DNA of 21,175 nucleotides from Acidimicrobiales bacterium (GCA_030039575.1 JASHVH010000534.1:1-21175); one strand, 5' to 3'; shown: positions 8,272-16,846, numbered from the stretch's first letter. Notes: a model not told the origin generated them from the sequence alone. Program-made: numbers and translations.

Positions 8272-8300
8272 TTCACGTGGTCCCGAAACCTCTGTAGTTT
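8272..8300 (+). promoter_or_regulatory. Candidate promoter giving a leaderless transcript
   Basis: TTCACG (8272-8277) and TAGTTT (8295-8300) are 17 bp apart. The distance from the -10 box to GTG 8308 is 7 nt, so transcription could start on the start codon itself. No Shine-Dalgarno site precedes the GTG, which agrees with leaderless translation, common in actinobacteria. Confidence 0.4.
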
Positions 8301-8307
8301 GGCGGTT

Positions 8308-9105
8308 GTGAGTTGGTTTTCGCGTCTCGGCCAACCGCGGGTGAGGCTGCATGGCCCTCCGCCATCAGGGAACGGCGCCTCGTCTTTTCACCTCTGGTGG
8401 ATCCTGGCGGCGGCCGGGCCGTTCAGCGAAGTGAGCGCGGTGTTCGAGGTGGCCCGCCCCCCGGTAGTGGCACGGCTTTACTTCTGGGCGCTGCAGGTTT
8501 CATTCGTCGAGGCGGGCCGGGAGCTCGGCGCCGGGCACACGGGTCTGCAGTGGCACCCTAGTGCTCCTGCCGGGGCCGTCAACTGGGGCGGCTACTATTC
8601 CGGCGGGGCGCCGCCGGGGAGCGACGGCACGCTGCCGGGCTCCGTGTCGGCCCTCCCCCCGGTCGACGGCAACCCCCACACTCGGCACTTTGCCTGGTCC
8701 CCGGGCCGGAAGTACCGGTTCCGGGTGTGGTCGCCGACGGCCGGCGCCTGGCGTTCGGAGGTGACCGATGTCGACCGGGCCGAGACGACTATCATCCGCG
8801 ACCTGCTCGTCGGGGCCCACGGCCTGGCCAGCCCCCTCGTGTGGTCCGAAGTCTTTGCCGCTTGCGACGACCCCCGGACGGAAGTGCGCTGGTCGCAGCT
8901 CGAGGCCACCGATCCGACCGGCCAAGTGCACACGGCCAGGTCCGTCCGCCTGACCTACCAGTCTTTCGCCGACGGAGGCTGCAGCAACACCGAGACTTAC
9001 GCCGATGGCGAGGCTCTGGTCCAGGTCACCGGGCTCCCGGCGGCCCGACCGGCGGCGCCCGACGTGTTGTCGCTCGGCCCTACCGGGGGGCAGCCGAGCG
9101 TCTAG
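8308..9105 (+). CDS. Conserved-looking hypothetical protein, probably beta-rich
   Basis: I cannot assign a named family with confidence to this 265-residue protein. The region VARLYFWALQVSF...GHTGLQWHPSAPAGAVNWGGY, followed by DGNPHTRHFAWSPGRKYRFRVW, looks like a conserved beta-sandwich core with a tryptophan-rich face. It reads like a carbohydrate- or ligand-binding fold, but that is an inference. A second part (RSEVTDVDRAETTIIRDLL...VWSEVFAACDDPRTEVRWSQLE) alternates polar and aromatic residues as strands do. There is no signal peptide or membrane helix. The start is uncertain: GTG 8308 is preferred because a possible leaderless promoter sits 7 nt upstream; TTG 8299 and GTG 8341 are alternatives. 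Its TAG stop overlaps the stop of the convergent glycosyltransferase gene. Confidence 0.7.
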   Translation: MSWFSRLGQPRVRLHGPPPSGNGASSFHLWWILAAAGPFSEVSAVFEVARPPVVARLYFWALQVSFVEAGRELGAGHTGLQWHPSAPAGAVNWGGYYSGGAPPGSDGTLPGSVSALPPVDGNPHTRHFAWSPGRKYRFRVWSPTAGAWRSEVTDVDRAETTIIRDLLVGAHGLASPLVWSEVFAACDDPRTEVRWSQLEATDPTGQVHTARSVRLTYQSFADGGCSNTETYADGEALVQVTGLPAARPAAPDVLSLGPTGGQPSV

Positions 9106-10295
9106 CCTCTGGCCGGCACGTTGCTGTCGGCCGGGCTCGCCGCAGCTCTAGGCCGTCGAGCGGCGTACAGCGCCTGGATCTCGGCCACGCTGCGCCGCAG
9201 GTCGCGGCCGCAGACCCACGACTCGCCCGCCCGCTCCATCTGGCGCAGCCAATCGGGGTCGGTGCTCAACCGGCGGATCTGCTCGACCAGCTCAGGGACG
9301 TCGCGCGCCTGGACGGCCAAGTCCCTGCGCACCATCTCGGCCGTACAGGCAGTGCCGTGACCGGCCAGGGGCGCGAAGGCCACGACCGGCCTCGGGGTCC
9401 TGAGTGCCTCGAGCACAGTGACCCCGGCACCATTTGTGACCACGACGTTCGCCGCGGCCATCAGTTCAGCCATCGTGGACACATAACCATAAACGGTCAG
9501 GCGCCCTCTGTGGCTGGCGGCCAGGGTGCGCAAGTCCGCCTCCAGGTTGGCGTTTTTGCCGCATACCGCTACGACGTGCACTGGCGGCTCGAGCTTCACC
9601 AACGCCTCGGCCCCCGGCGCGATGTCCCCCAGGCCCCAGGCGCCTCCAGTAAGTAGCACGATGAAGTCGTCGGCGGGGATGCCGAGCCGCTCGCGAGCCT
9701 GGGCGCGGCTGTAGTCCCCGAACCCACGGCGCACGGGGGGGGCTCCGACCCGCATCGTCTTTTCGAACCCCGGCATACGGGCATGCTCGCCGGCGCTGTC
9801 GTACATAACGAAATGCAGGTCCACGCCGGGGTAAGCCCAGAGGGGATGGACGTGAAAGGCGGGCACGTAGGTGACCATGACCGTCGAGGAACCCTTGTGG
9901 TCCCGCAGCCATTGGAGGGCAGCAGAACCAAAAGGGTACGTGGATATAACGAGATCGGGGTTCCGGCCGTCCAGCACCTTGGCCAACCTGCGGCCGAAGA
10001 AGGCGCCCACCGTCGTTTTTGTGAACCCGGCGAACCGGTCAGAACGAGAGAGCCGGTCGTAGAACATTTCGTAGCTCCACGGCAGTACCGACAGCTGGAA
10101 CCCGTACGCCCAGCGGGCCGCCTTGGCGAAGCGCACCCCTCGCAGCTCCATGGTGTCCAGCCTTTCGACCGAACAGCCAGGCCAGCACTCCTCGATGGCC
10201 TCGGTTAGTGCTGCCGCCGCCGCGTTGTGGCCCTCTCCCATCTCGGCTGAGATGATGACAACGCTGCCGGGTAAGTTATCGTCTAGTCGCGTCAT
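9102..10295 (-). CDS. GT28 family glycosyltransferase, MGDG-synthase / diacylglycerol glucosyltransferase-like
   Basis: This 397-residue protein has the two-domain GT-B layout of family GT28. The N-terminal MGDG-synthase-type domain contains ISAEMGEGHNAAAAAL (residues 16-30), matching the glycine/histidine loop of MGDG synthases and UgtP-like enzymes, and ISTYPFGSAALQWL. The C-terminal nucleotide-sugar domain has LLTGGAWGLGD, VAVCGKN and TNGAGVTVLEAL (287-298), then a PRPVVAFAPLAGHGT loop. Family members transfer glucose or galactose from a UDP-sugar to diacylglycerol on the inner membrane face; the exact acceptor and sugar here are unknown. ATG 10295 is well supported: GAGGG (complement of 10301-10305) lies 5 nt upstream. 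The frame extends further upstream but shows no family character. The gene stands alone, divergent from the DMT-type gene. Confidence 0.88.
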   Translation of the reverse strand: MTRLDDNLPGSVVIISAEMGEGHNAAAAALTEAIEECWPGCSVERLDTMELRGVRFAKAARWAYGFQLSVLPWSYEMFYDRLSRSDRFAGFTKTTVGAFFGRRLAKVLDGRNPDLVISTYPFGSAALQWLRDHKGSSTVMVTYVPAFHVHPLWAYPGVDLHFVMYDSAGEHARMPGFEKTMRVGAPPVRRGFGDYSRAQARERLGIPADDFIVLLTGGAWGLGDIAPGAEALVKLEPPVHVVAVCGKNANLEADLRTLAASHRGRLTVYGYVSTMAELMAAANVVVTNGAGVTVLEALRTPRPVVAFAPLAGHGTACTAEMVRRDLAVQARDVPELVEQIRRLSTDPDWLRQMERAGESWVCGRDLRRSVAEIQALYAARRPRAAASPADSNVPARG

Positions 10296-10497
10296 CCACG
10301 CCCTCACATGCCACTTTTGGCCACCCCTGTCCGTAGTCCCGCCCAAACCCCGGCTCCGGGCGCTGGCGGGCGAACGGCTCGCGCCTGTCCGCCTTCGTCA
10401 AAAGCTAGAACCCTGCTTTACGCCCGCCCTCTCCTTAGCCACAAAGGGAGCGATTGCTGTCTCTCGTCGCCGCTGGGGGCCCGAACCTTTATAAGCC

Positions 10498-11460
10498 ATG
10501 TTGGTCATCGGTAGCCTACTCGCCCTGCTGTCCGGCGTGTTCAATGCTGCCGCAGCTGCGCTCGAGAAGCGCGAGGGGATGCGCACAGGCTTAGGCCGGA
10601 CGGGGTTCGGGTTGCTGGCCGCTTTGGCCCGGCGCCCCGCCTGGTTGCTGGCCATGGCCCTGAGCGCCCTGGCCTGGGTAGGCGAAGCAGCTTCGTTGGC
10701 CTTGGCGCCTGTCCCGGTCACCGCCACACTTCGCAACGCTGGGCGCGGCTTGCTCGTAGTAGGAGGAGCTCGCTGGCTCAAGGAACGCTTCACGGTCCCC
10801 GAACTCGTGGGCGTCATACTGGCCAGTGCCGGCGGTGTGATCACGGCCATAAGCGTGGTGAACAGCGAGGTCCCCCGCCGGCTGCTTTCGAACCGTACTC
10901 AGCTTGTAGTGGGGGCAAGCTGCATGCTGGCGGCCTTCCTGGTGGCGGCATTGTCGAGGTGGTTGGCGGGCGAGGGGCGGCGGCGTCAAGCTAAGGGTGC
11001 CGCCGTGAGCCCCGGCCGAGGGAAGGTCGCCGGGCTGGTAATGGGAGCCGCGGTCGGCGTCCTCTACGCCGGTACGGGGATCTTCACCAAGGAAGTCGGC
11101 GACCGGTTCGCCGTGTACGGGCTCGGAGGGTTGAAGGCCGTGTTGCTGAGCACCGGCACGTGGATGATGGTCGTCATGGCCGTGTGGGCTCAGAGCCTCA
11201 TACAGCAGGCTTTCCGCCACGCCAATGCGGCCAGCGTCTCGGCTGTGAACGCTTGCTTGGCCTCGCTCGGGCTCATCGGGGCCGGCTTCGCCCTTTATGG
11301 CGAGGCTCTCCCGCAGGGCCCCGACGCCGTATTGCTGGTCCTTGGCATTTGTATTTCGCTCGGAGGCGCCGCCCTGCTGATCGCTTCCCGTCCCGCGGAC
11401 GAGGTGGGCCACGTCCCTCACGTCGAGGACGGGGCGCTACAGCCGGGCACGGGCGGTTAG
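10498..11460 (+). CDS. DMT-superfamily (EamA/NIPA-like) membrane protein
   Basis: This 320-residue membrane protein shows about nine or ten hydrophobic segments in two halves, as in the drug/metabolite transporter superfamily. The first helix (LVIGSLLALLSGVFNAAAAA) runs straight into LEKREG. The segment SLALAPVPVTATLRNAGRG and the following KERFTVPELVGVILASAGG match the usual junction of TM3-TM5 in this superfamily. The second half contains GVLYAGTGIFTKE and a terminal ALLIAS helix, then a short polar tail. The substrate is unknown; Mg2+ (NIPA) and small metabolites are both possible. ATG 10498 is the start because TM1 begins at once, but no Shine-Dalgarno site is visible. An AT-rich TTTATAAG sits just 2 nt before the ATG, too close to act as a leaderless -10 box. 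Confidence 0.85.
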   Translation: MLVIGSLLALLSGVFNAAAAALEKREGMRTGLGRTGFGLLAALARRPAWLLAMALSALAWVGEAASLALAPVPVTATLRNAGRGLLVVGGARWLKERFTVPELVGVILASAGGVITAISVVNSEVPRRLLSNRTQLVVGASCMLAAFLVAALSRWLAGEGRRRQAKGAAVSPGRGKVAGLVMGAAVGVLYAGTGIFTKEVGDRFAVYGLGGLKAVLLSTGTWMMVVMAVWAQSLIQQAFRHANAASVSAVNACLASLGLIGAGFALYGEALPQGPDAVLLVLGICISLGGAALLIASRPADEVGHVPHVEDGALQPGTGG

Positions 11461-11461
11461 C

Positions 11462-14400
11462 TCACGCTCCCGGCCCGCTCCCGCGGACATCGGCCTGGCG
11501 GGCCGGCAAGCGCACAATACCCATGTGGAAGGCCCGCCCGTCCGCCGCCTCTGCCCTTATCCCGTCGGAGATCGGGCCGTCCCGGAAGATCACCTCGTCC
11601 GCCAACGTCTCGCCCGCGACCATGTCGCGGTGTTCCTCCACCGCCTCTTTGAGGCCGTTGTTGTGAGCAAAATAGAGCGACAGCCGGATGTGGTCGGACA
11701 CGTCGAGCCCCAGTGCCTTGCGGTGTTCCTGGACCTGGCGGACGACGTCTCGCGCGATCCCCTCCCGCTCCAGGGCAGGGGTTACGTCGAGGGACAGGCT
11801 TACAACGAGCTGTACGTCCGGGAGCACTCTGGCCGCGTCGGTGTCCTTGGGGACGAGGGAGAGGAAATATTCGTCGTCGCCCAGAACATGACCGGCTACT
11901 TCCACGGCCCCCCCGGCGGTACGGTCCCACTCCCCCCGGCGGACCGCCGCGATCACATGCTGCGTGGCCGGCCCCAGCCGGGGCCCCAGCACCGCCGGGG
12001 CAACTTGCAGCACGAGGTCGGCCACGTCGCCGACGTCGTCGGACAGCCGGACCTGCTTGACGTTGAGTTCGTCTGCGATCAGTTCCTGGTAGGGCGCCAG
12101 TCTCAACGCCCCGCCGCCGGCCACCAGCACCCAGCTCAGCGGGAGGCGAGCGCGAAGGTCGGCCGCCTTTCTCACCGAGTGCCCGGCCGAGCACACACCC
12201 CGCACCGTGTCCATATCCGCCACCAGTTCGTCGTCCTCGGGCAACGCCGATGGGCCCGGCCAATCGGCCAGATGGACGCTGCGTTCGCCCGTCAACCCCT
12301 TGAACACGGTCTCGGTCACCATGGGCAGGAGCGGCGCCGCCACCAGGCAGAGCGTGCGCAGCACGGTATAAAGCGTGTCGTAGGCGGCAGATTTGCTTTG
12401 GTCGGATGACTTGCTGACGCCCACCCGGCTCCAGAACCGGTCCCGGCTGCGCCGGATGTACCAGTTGTTGAGGGCGTCCAGGAAAGCCGTGATGGCAACG
12501 CAGGCACCGTACAAGTCGTACGCGTCCATGGCCCGAGTGACTTCTTCCACCAGCACGCGCACTTTGGCCAGGATGTACCGGTCGAGCACTTCATTCGCAT
12601 CAGTTCGCCACTTCGCCTGATAGCCATCGACGTTGGCGTACATGGCGAAGAACTTCCAGGCGTTCCAAAGCGGGTTGAGCACGGCCCGCACGGCCTCGGC
12701 CGGGCCCCTGCGCTCGACAACGAGGTCGCCCCCTCGCATGACTGGCGACGAGAGCAAGAACCAGCGCATCGCATCCGCGCCGTAAACGTTGAACATTTCG
12801 TCGGGGTCAGGGTAATTGCGCAGCCGCTTGGAGAGTTTTTGCTTGTCGTCGCCGAGCACGACCCCGTGAGCCATACAGGTCTTGAAGGGGGGCCGTCCGA
12901 ACAGCGCGCTGGCCAGGACATGGAGCGTATAGAACCAGCCCCTGGTCTGGCCCACGTACTCAACTATGAAATCGGCCGGGAAATGGTCCTCGAACCAGGC
13001 GGCGTTCTCGAACGGGTAGTGCACCTGTGCGAACGGCATCGAGCCCGACTCGAACCAGCAGTCGAGGACATCTTCGACCCGGCGCATCGTGGACTGGCCC
13101 GTCGGGTCGTCGGGGTTGGCCCGGACGAGCTCGTCAATGGCGGGCCGGTGGAGGTCCGCCGGCCGTACGCCAAAGTCAGCCTCCAGTTCGTCCAGGCTGC
13201 CGTACACGTCGACGCGTGGGTACCTCGGGTCGTCGCTTTTCCAGACCGGGACGGGAGCGCCCCAGAACCGGTTACGGGAGATGGACCAGTCACGCGCCCC
13301 TTCTAGCCATTTGCCGAAGGCGCCGTCGCGCACGTGCGCCGGGACCCAATTTATTTGCTGGTTCAGTTCCAGCATCGTTTCTTTGAACGCCGTTACTTTT
13401 ACGAACCAGGAACTGACGGCCCGGTATATGAGCGGTGTGTCACTGCGCCAGCAGTGCGGGTAGGAGTGCTCGTACGTCTCCTGGTGGACCAGCGCACCCT
13501 TCTGCCTGAGGTCGACGATGATCGGGCGGTTGGCCTCGAAGACCTGAAGCCCTTGGTACGGCGGGACTTCGGGGGTGAAGCGGCCCCTCGAGTCGACCGG
13601 CGTGATGACGTCGATCCCGGCTTCCTCGCACGCCCTTTGGTCGTCCTCGCCGAAGCCCGGAGCCAAGTGGACGACCCCGGTGCCCTCTTCGGTGGAGACG
13701 AAGTCAGTACCGAGCACCTGGAACGCGTGTGGCTGGCTGGCGAAGAAATCGAACAACGGCCTGTACGTCAAGCCGGCCAGTTGGCTCCCCTCCACCGTGC
13801 CTACCAATTCCGCGCCCGGGAGGCCGGCGTCCAAGGTTGTTCGCAACGCTTCCAGCCGGGTTTCCGCCACCAGGTAGCGCGCCCCAGCGGACTGGAGCAC
13901 GGCGTAGCGGATGCCAGGCCCGACCGCCAGGGCCAAGTTCGAAGGAAGCGTCCAGGGGGTAGTGGTCCACACCAGGGCGCGAACCGGCAAACCGGCGCCC
14001 CAAAGTTGGCCGGCCGGGTGACTGTCATCCGGACGGGTCAGCTCGAAGGCCACCGTAACGGCCGGGTCCTGACGAGAGCGGTAGGAATTGTCCTGGCGGA
14101 TCTCGAAGTTGGACAGCGGGGTCTCGCACTCCCAGCAATACGGCAGCACGCGGTAGCCCTCATAGAGCAGGCCCTTTTTGTAAAGTTGCCCGAACGCCCA
14201 CATCACGCTCTCCATATAGGAGAGGTCCATCGTCTTATAGTCGTTGGAGAAATCGACCCACCTGGCCTGGCGGGTCACGTAACGTTCCCATTCGTTCGTA
14301 TAACGCAACACCGACGCCTGGCAGTAATCGTTGAACCGGGCGACGCCGTAGCCTTCGATGTCGGCGCGCGTCGGCAACTCGAGTTCTTTCACCGCTTCCA

Positions 14401-14713
14401 TCTCCGCCGGCAGCCCGTGGCAGTCCCAGCCGAAGCGCCTTTCCACCCGCCAACCCCGCATGGTTTTGTAGCGAGGGACGGCATCTTTGACGTACCCGGT
14501 CAGAAGGTGACCGTAATGAGGTAAGCCGTTGGCGAACGGCGGGCCATCGTAAAATACGTATTCCGGTGCCCCACTGCGGGCTTTAACGGAGGCTTCGAAG
14601 GTGCCGTCGTCTGCCCAGTAGGCAAGGACGTGGCGCTCTATTTCGGAGAAGTTGGGTTTGTCCGGGACGCGGGGGTAGGGCTGCCCGCTATCCGCACCAA
14701 AGCTGGTTACCAC
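11462..14713 (-). CDS. ileS: Isoleucyl-tRNA synthetase, type 2 (eukaryote-like)
   Basis: This 1083-residue class I synthetase charges tRNA-Ile. The HIGH-equivalent is HYGH at residues 66-69 within [16 protein letters not shown], and the KMSKS-equivalent is KLSKR at 626-630, followed by NYPDP. The CP1 editing domain (about 200-420) has [17 protein letters not shown] and [31 protein letters not shown] and the anticodon-binding helices ([18 protein letters not shown]) follow. 'GLPHYGH' and '[12 protein letters not shown]' place it with type 2 IleRS, also called eukaryote-like; known type 2 enzymes are often less sensitive to mupirocin. The start is GTG 14713, the first possible start after an in-frame TAG. 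It has no clear Shine-Dalgarno site. A four-codon ORF (ATG 14721) overlaps the start. The T-box motif TGGNACC is not found upstream. It ends 1 bp from the convergent DMT gene. Confidence 0.97.
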   Translation of the reverse strand: MVTSFGADSGQPYPRVPDKPNFSEIERHVLAYWADDGTFEASVKARSGAPEYVFYDGPPFANGLPHYGHLLTGYVKDAVPRYKTMRGWRVERRFGWDCHGLPAEMEAVKELELPTRADIEGYGVARFNDYCQASVLRYTNEWERYVTRQARWVDFSNDYKTMDLSYMESVMWAFGQLYKKGLLYEGYRVLPYCWECETPLSNFEIRQDNSYRSRQDPAVTVAFELTRPDDSHPAGQLWGAGLPVRALVWTTTPWTLPSNLALAVGPGIRYAVLQSAGARYLVAETRLEALRTTLDAGLPGAELVGTVEGSQLAGLTYRPLFDFFASQPHAFQVLGTDFVSTEEGTGVVHLAPGFGEDDQRACEEAGIDVITPVDSRGRFTPEVPPYQGLQVFEANRPIIVDLRQKGALVHQETYEHSYPHCWRSDTPLIYRAVSSWFVKVTAFKETMLELNQQINWVPAHVRDGAFGKWLEGARDWSISRNRFWGAPVPVWKSDDPRYPRVDVYGSLDELEADFGVRPADLHRPAIDELVRANPDDPTGQSTMRRVEDVLDCWFESGSMPFAQVHYPFENAAWFEDHFPADFIVEYVGQTRGWFYTLHVLASALFGRPPFKTCMAHGVVLGDDKQKLSKRLRNYPDPDEMFNVYGADAMRWFLLSSPVMRGGDLVVERRGPAEAVRAVLNPLWNAWKFFAMYANVDGYQAKWRTDANEVLDRYILAKVRVLVEEVTRAMDAYDLYGACVAITAFLDALNNWYIRRSRDRFWSRVGVSKSSDQSKSAAYDTLYTVLRTLCLVAAPLLPMVTETVFKGLTGERSVHLADWPGPSALPEDDELVADMDTVRGVCSAGHSVRKAADLRARLPLSWVLVAGGGALRLAPYQELIADELNVKQVRLSDDVGDVADLVLQVAPAVLGPRLGPATQHVIAAVRRGEWDRTAGGAVEVAGHVLGDDEYFLSLVPKDTDAARVLPDVQLVVSLSLDVTPALEREGIARDVVRQVQEHRKALGLDVSDHIRLSLYFAHNNGLKEAVEEHRDMVAGETLADEVIFRDGPISDGIRAEAADGRAFHMGIVRLPARQADVRGSGPGA

Positions 14714-14802
14714 CTCACCATGCTACGGGACAAAGCCAAAGCCCGCTCCGGGCAATTCCACAGCTGCCGCCGCCAATGGCTCAGTGCGGGGCCGCCCCGG
14801 GC

Positions 14803-15045
14803 TCAGTACTGGCGGCTATCGCTCGGGTCGTACTGGACCGCCCCGTCTTGGGCCGCCCCGTCTTGGGCCGCCTCCTCGTCCTCGTCGTCGAAGTCGTCGT
14901 CTTCGGTGGCCAGGCACCACGAAGCGTGTTCTTTGCCAGGCTCGGCACCGCACTCAGGGCATGGCTCACCCGTGGTCTCCTCGGTGCTCACAGCACGCTT
15001 CAAATCACGCGCCTCTTCGAAGCGCCGATGCCGTCCCTTTTTCAC
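14803..15045 (-). CDS. Small acidic protein with a C-x2-C-x7-H-x3-C zinc-ribbon-like motif
   Basis: This 80-residue protein has a basic N-terminus (VKKGRHRRFEEARDLKRAV), a compact CPECGAEPGKEHASWC motif (C29, C32, H40, C44) likely to bind zinc, and an acidic tail (EDDDFDDEDEEAAQDG) ending in a tandem AAQDG duplication. I do not know the family. GTG 15045 is well supported by GGGAG (complement of 15051-15055) 5 nt upstream. It lies 89 bp upstream of ileS on the same strand and may be co-transcribed with it. A nucleic-acid or protein-binding role is an inference from the charge pattern. Confidence 0.75.
   Translation of the reverse strand: MKKGRHRRFEEARDLKRAVSTEETTGEPCPECGAEPGKEHASWCLATEDDDFDDEDEEAAQDGAAQDGAVQYDPSDSRQY
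14838..14872. repeat. 15-bp tandem duplication in the zinc-ribbon gene tail
   Basis: Two exact 15-bp copies (838-852 and 853-867 of the 14-kb block) are followed by a 5-bp partial third copy. They encode AAQDG-AAQDG on the minus strand in the acidic tail. Confidence 0.85.
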
Positions 15046-15143
15046 GCTAACTCCCGAACCGAGACGTGCCAGTACGAGGGGCAGCTTACCCCCAATCCCG
15101 CGCTTCAAGTTATCACCAGGCGGGCCCATGTGCCGCATCGCCG

Positions 15144-15149
15144 TACGAT
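15144..15149 (+). promoter_or_regulatory. Candidate -10 box (TACGAT) for a leaderless start
   Basis: TACGAT ends 6 nt before ATG 15156, the distance expected if transcription begins on the start codon. No clear -35 box and no Shine-Dalgarno site are visible. Confidence 0.35.
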
Positions 15150-15155
15150 GTCGGC

Positions 15156-15419
15156 ATGCCGCAAGAGCTCGACGTCGACGCCATGCTCAGCCGTTTCCGG
15201 GAACGGGCCCGCGCCGTACGGCAACGGGGCCTGCCTCCGCTGGAGGGCCCGGAGCGCAAGCGTTTCATGGACCAGGCCCGGACCGACTATATGGACTACG
15301 CGATGATCGGAGACGCCACAGCCAACCTCGAAGGCGGGGTCCTCACCCTGACGATCGACCTGCGCCCCGCCCCCACGCAGACGCCCGCTTCACCGCCCTC
15401 GACTTCCGAGAACCCCTGA
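15156..15419 (+). CDS. Small conserved-looking hypothetical protein, 87 residues
   Basis: The sequence starts MPQELDVDAMLSRFRERARA and forms a strongly amphipathic, arginine-rich helix. GPERKRFMDQARTDYMDYAM follows as a second helix, and EGGVLTLTIDLRP looks like a closing beta strand. The proline- and serine-rich tail is probably disordered. I do not recognise a named family, but the ordered pattern of charge and hydrophobicity and the high-GC codon use look like a real gene. It has no signal peptide or membrane helix. ATG 15156 is preferred over the upstream in-frame start at 15066 because the extra residues have no structure and a TACGAT box sits 6 nt ahead. It diverges from the zinc-ribbon gene across 110 bp and converges on RNase D. 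Confidence 0.7.
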   Translation: MPQELDVDAMLSRFRERARAVRQRGLPPLEGPERKRFMDQARTDYMDYAMIGDATANLEGGVLTLTIDLRPAPTQTPASPPSTSENP

Positions 15420-15421
15420 GC

Positions 15422-15449
15422 TATAGCCTGTGCGCCTCGGCCGGCTATA
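15422..15449. terminator. Inverted repeat between convergent genes
   Basis: TATAGCC (15422-15428) and GGCTATA (15443-15449) form a perfect 7-bp stem with a 14-nt loop in the 44-bp gap between two converging genes. It could act as a bidirectional terminator. No T-run follows on either strand. Confidence 0.45.
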
Positions 15450-15463
15450 CGTTGCCTAACCCA

Positions 15464-16846
15464 CTAACTCACGGAGCGGTGCTGACCCCTCAGGCGGTCC
15501 TCCAGCAGCAAGCGGCCGTGGCCGTCCAGGGCCAAGGACGCCTCACCGTTCGCCAGCCGTCGCAAAGGCGCTCCCACCAGGCCCGCTCGCCAACCCTCGC
15601 CCAGGCGGGCGGCCGGCTTCCCCGAGAGGAAGTCGACGACGTCCGTACGGGTGGCCAGCAGAGCGGCATCTACCTCTTCGTCCCGGCTCAGCTGGGCCAC
15701 CCAGGCCGTGGCCAGAGTGACGGCGGGCCGCAGCTCTTTGCTCATCGGCTGGGTCTGGGCCAGGCGCAGGCTGCCCGGCGGCAGTGCCTTGCCCTTGGCT
15801 ACGGCCGCCATGATCTCCTCTTCGGCGTTCCCCCGCAGGTGGCGGGCATCTATGCCTCTGGTCTCCCGGAGGGCGGGAACCGTGGCCGGCGGGGAATGGG
15901 CGATCGAGAGCAAGGCCAGGTCCGCCAGCACCATGCGAGGCTGGATATCGAGGGTGCGGGCCTTCTCTTCTCGCCAGGCCGCCACCTCTTGCGCGATTCC
16001 CCTCGACACACCCTGGAGGTGGCGGTTGTCCCGCAACTTCCACCAGGCCTCATGGGGGTCAACGGGGTTTTGTGGCCGGGCCAACAGGGTAGCGCACTCT
16101 TCTTCCGCCCAGCTGAGCCGCCCTCGGGCCACCAGTTGGGCCGAAATCTCATGCGCCAGGCCGAGCAGGTGGGTTACGTCAGAGGCGGCGTACGAGATCT
16201 GGGACGGCGTGAGCGGCCGGCGGCTCCAATCGGTGAGCCGGTCGCCTTTGGTGAGGCGGACCCGGAGGAACCGCTCGGTCAACGAAGTGAGCGAGGCGGA
16301 CCCGTAGCCAAGGAACCCGGCCGCGATTTGGGTGTCGAAGAGATGCGAGGGCAAGACACCGCAGGCGTGCGCCAGTACCTCGAGATCCTGAGTGGCTGCG
16401 TGGGCGACCATGACCGACGGGCGCGCCAGCACCTGGCTAAGTGGCTCGGGGTCGACCGCCAGTGGGTCGACAAGGGCGACGTGTTGTTGACCCTCCGGCT
16501 TGCTCCGCCATGCCAACTGCACCAGGGCCAGACGGGGCCAGTACGTCCTTTCGCGGTGGAACTCGGTGTCGAGGGCGTACTCCGGGGAACCCTCGAGGCG
16601 GTCGATGAGCGACGCCAGACCATCCTTGGTGGTGACGATCTCCGGAGGGCCCACGAGCGCTCTTGCGCCAAGGCTCGGCCCGCCAGGCCCGGTACCGTCA
16701 GGAACGGTACCGTCAGGAACGGGCCCGCCAGAACTCGGCCCGCCAGAACTCGGCCCGCCAGGCCCCGTACCGTCAGAAACCAGCCCGCCGGTGTTGGTCC
16801 CGCCGGCGCCCTCGCTCGTGCTCACCCGTTCGCCAAGGGCCGCCAC
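15464..16846 (-). CDS. rnd: Ribonuclease D-like 3'-5' exoribonuclease with HRDC domains and a repetitive N-terminal extension
   Basis: This 460-residue protein belongs to the DEDDy exonuclease family that trims structured RNA, including tRNA 3' ends. Exo I is LDTEFHRERTY (D93, E95), Exo II is HAATQDLEVL (D154), and Exo III is YAASDVTHLL (Y219, D223), so the four acidic residues and the tyrosine are all present. One HRDC domain lies at about 275-350 (WREEKARTLDIQPRMVLADLAL) and a second, weaker one at about 370-440. Residues about 16-60 are an unusual array of Gly/Pro/Ser/Asp pentapeptides, encoded by 15-bp repeats, that is not part of the family core. Start GTG 16846 directly abuts the TAG stop of the upstream sigma-factor gene, which suggests translational coupling. 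GTG 16825 is an alternative start. Confidence 0.92.
   Translation of the reverse strand: MAALGERVSTSEGAGGTNTGGLVSDGTGPGGPSSGGPSSGGPVPDGTVPDGTGPGGPSLGARALVGPPEIVTTKDGLASLIDRLEGSPEYALDTEFHRERTYWPRLALVQLAWRSKPEGQQHVALVDPLAVDPEPLSQVLARPSVMVAHAATQDLEVLAHACGVLPSHLFDTQIAAGFLGYGSASLTSLTERFLRVRLTKGDRLTDWSRRPLTPSQISYAASDVTHLLGLAHEISAQLVARGRLSWAEEECATLLARPQNPVDPHEAWWKLRDNRHLQGVSRGIAQEVAAWREEKARTLDIQPRMVLADLALLSIAHSPPATVPALRETRGIDARHLRGNAEEEIMAAVAKGKALPPGSLRLAQTQPMSKELRPAVTLATAWVAQLSRDEEVDAALLATRTDVVDFLSGKPAARLGEGWRAGLVGAPLRRLANGEASLALDGHGRLLLEDRLRGQHRSVS
16674..16778. repeat. 15-bp tandem repeats with a 75-bp higher-order duplication
   Basis: Two exact copies of a 15-bp unit lie at 16690-16704 and 16705-16719. 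A different 15-bp unit is repeated exactly at 16722-16736 and 16737-16751, with a partial third copy after it. A stretch of about 30 bp starting at 16674 recurs at 16749, 75 bp (5 x 15) later, with few differences. On the minus strand the region encodes successive five-residue units such as GTGPG, GPSSG, GPSSG, GPVPD, GTVPD, GTGPG and GPSLG. Confidence 0.9.

Noticed and set aside
13334..14524. Plus-strand open frame of 396 codons opposite ileS
   Set aside because: It is the antisense shadow of the catalytic and editing domains of IleRS, which have unambiguous motifs on the minus strand.
14714..14802. Possible T-box leader controlling ileS
   Set aside because: The conserved TGGNACC antiterminator sequence is not present, and the gap between the zinc-ribbon stop and ileS is only 89 bp.
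16674..16778. Possible CRISPR array
   Set aside because: Units are 15 bp, contiguous and without unique spacers, and they lie within the RNase D reading frame.
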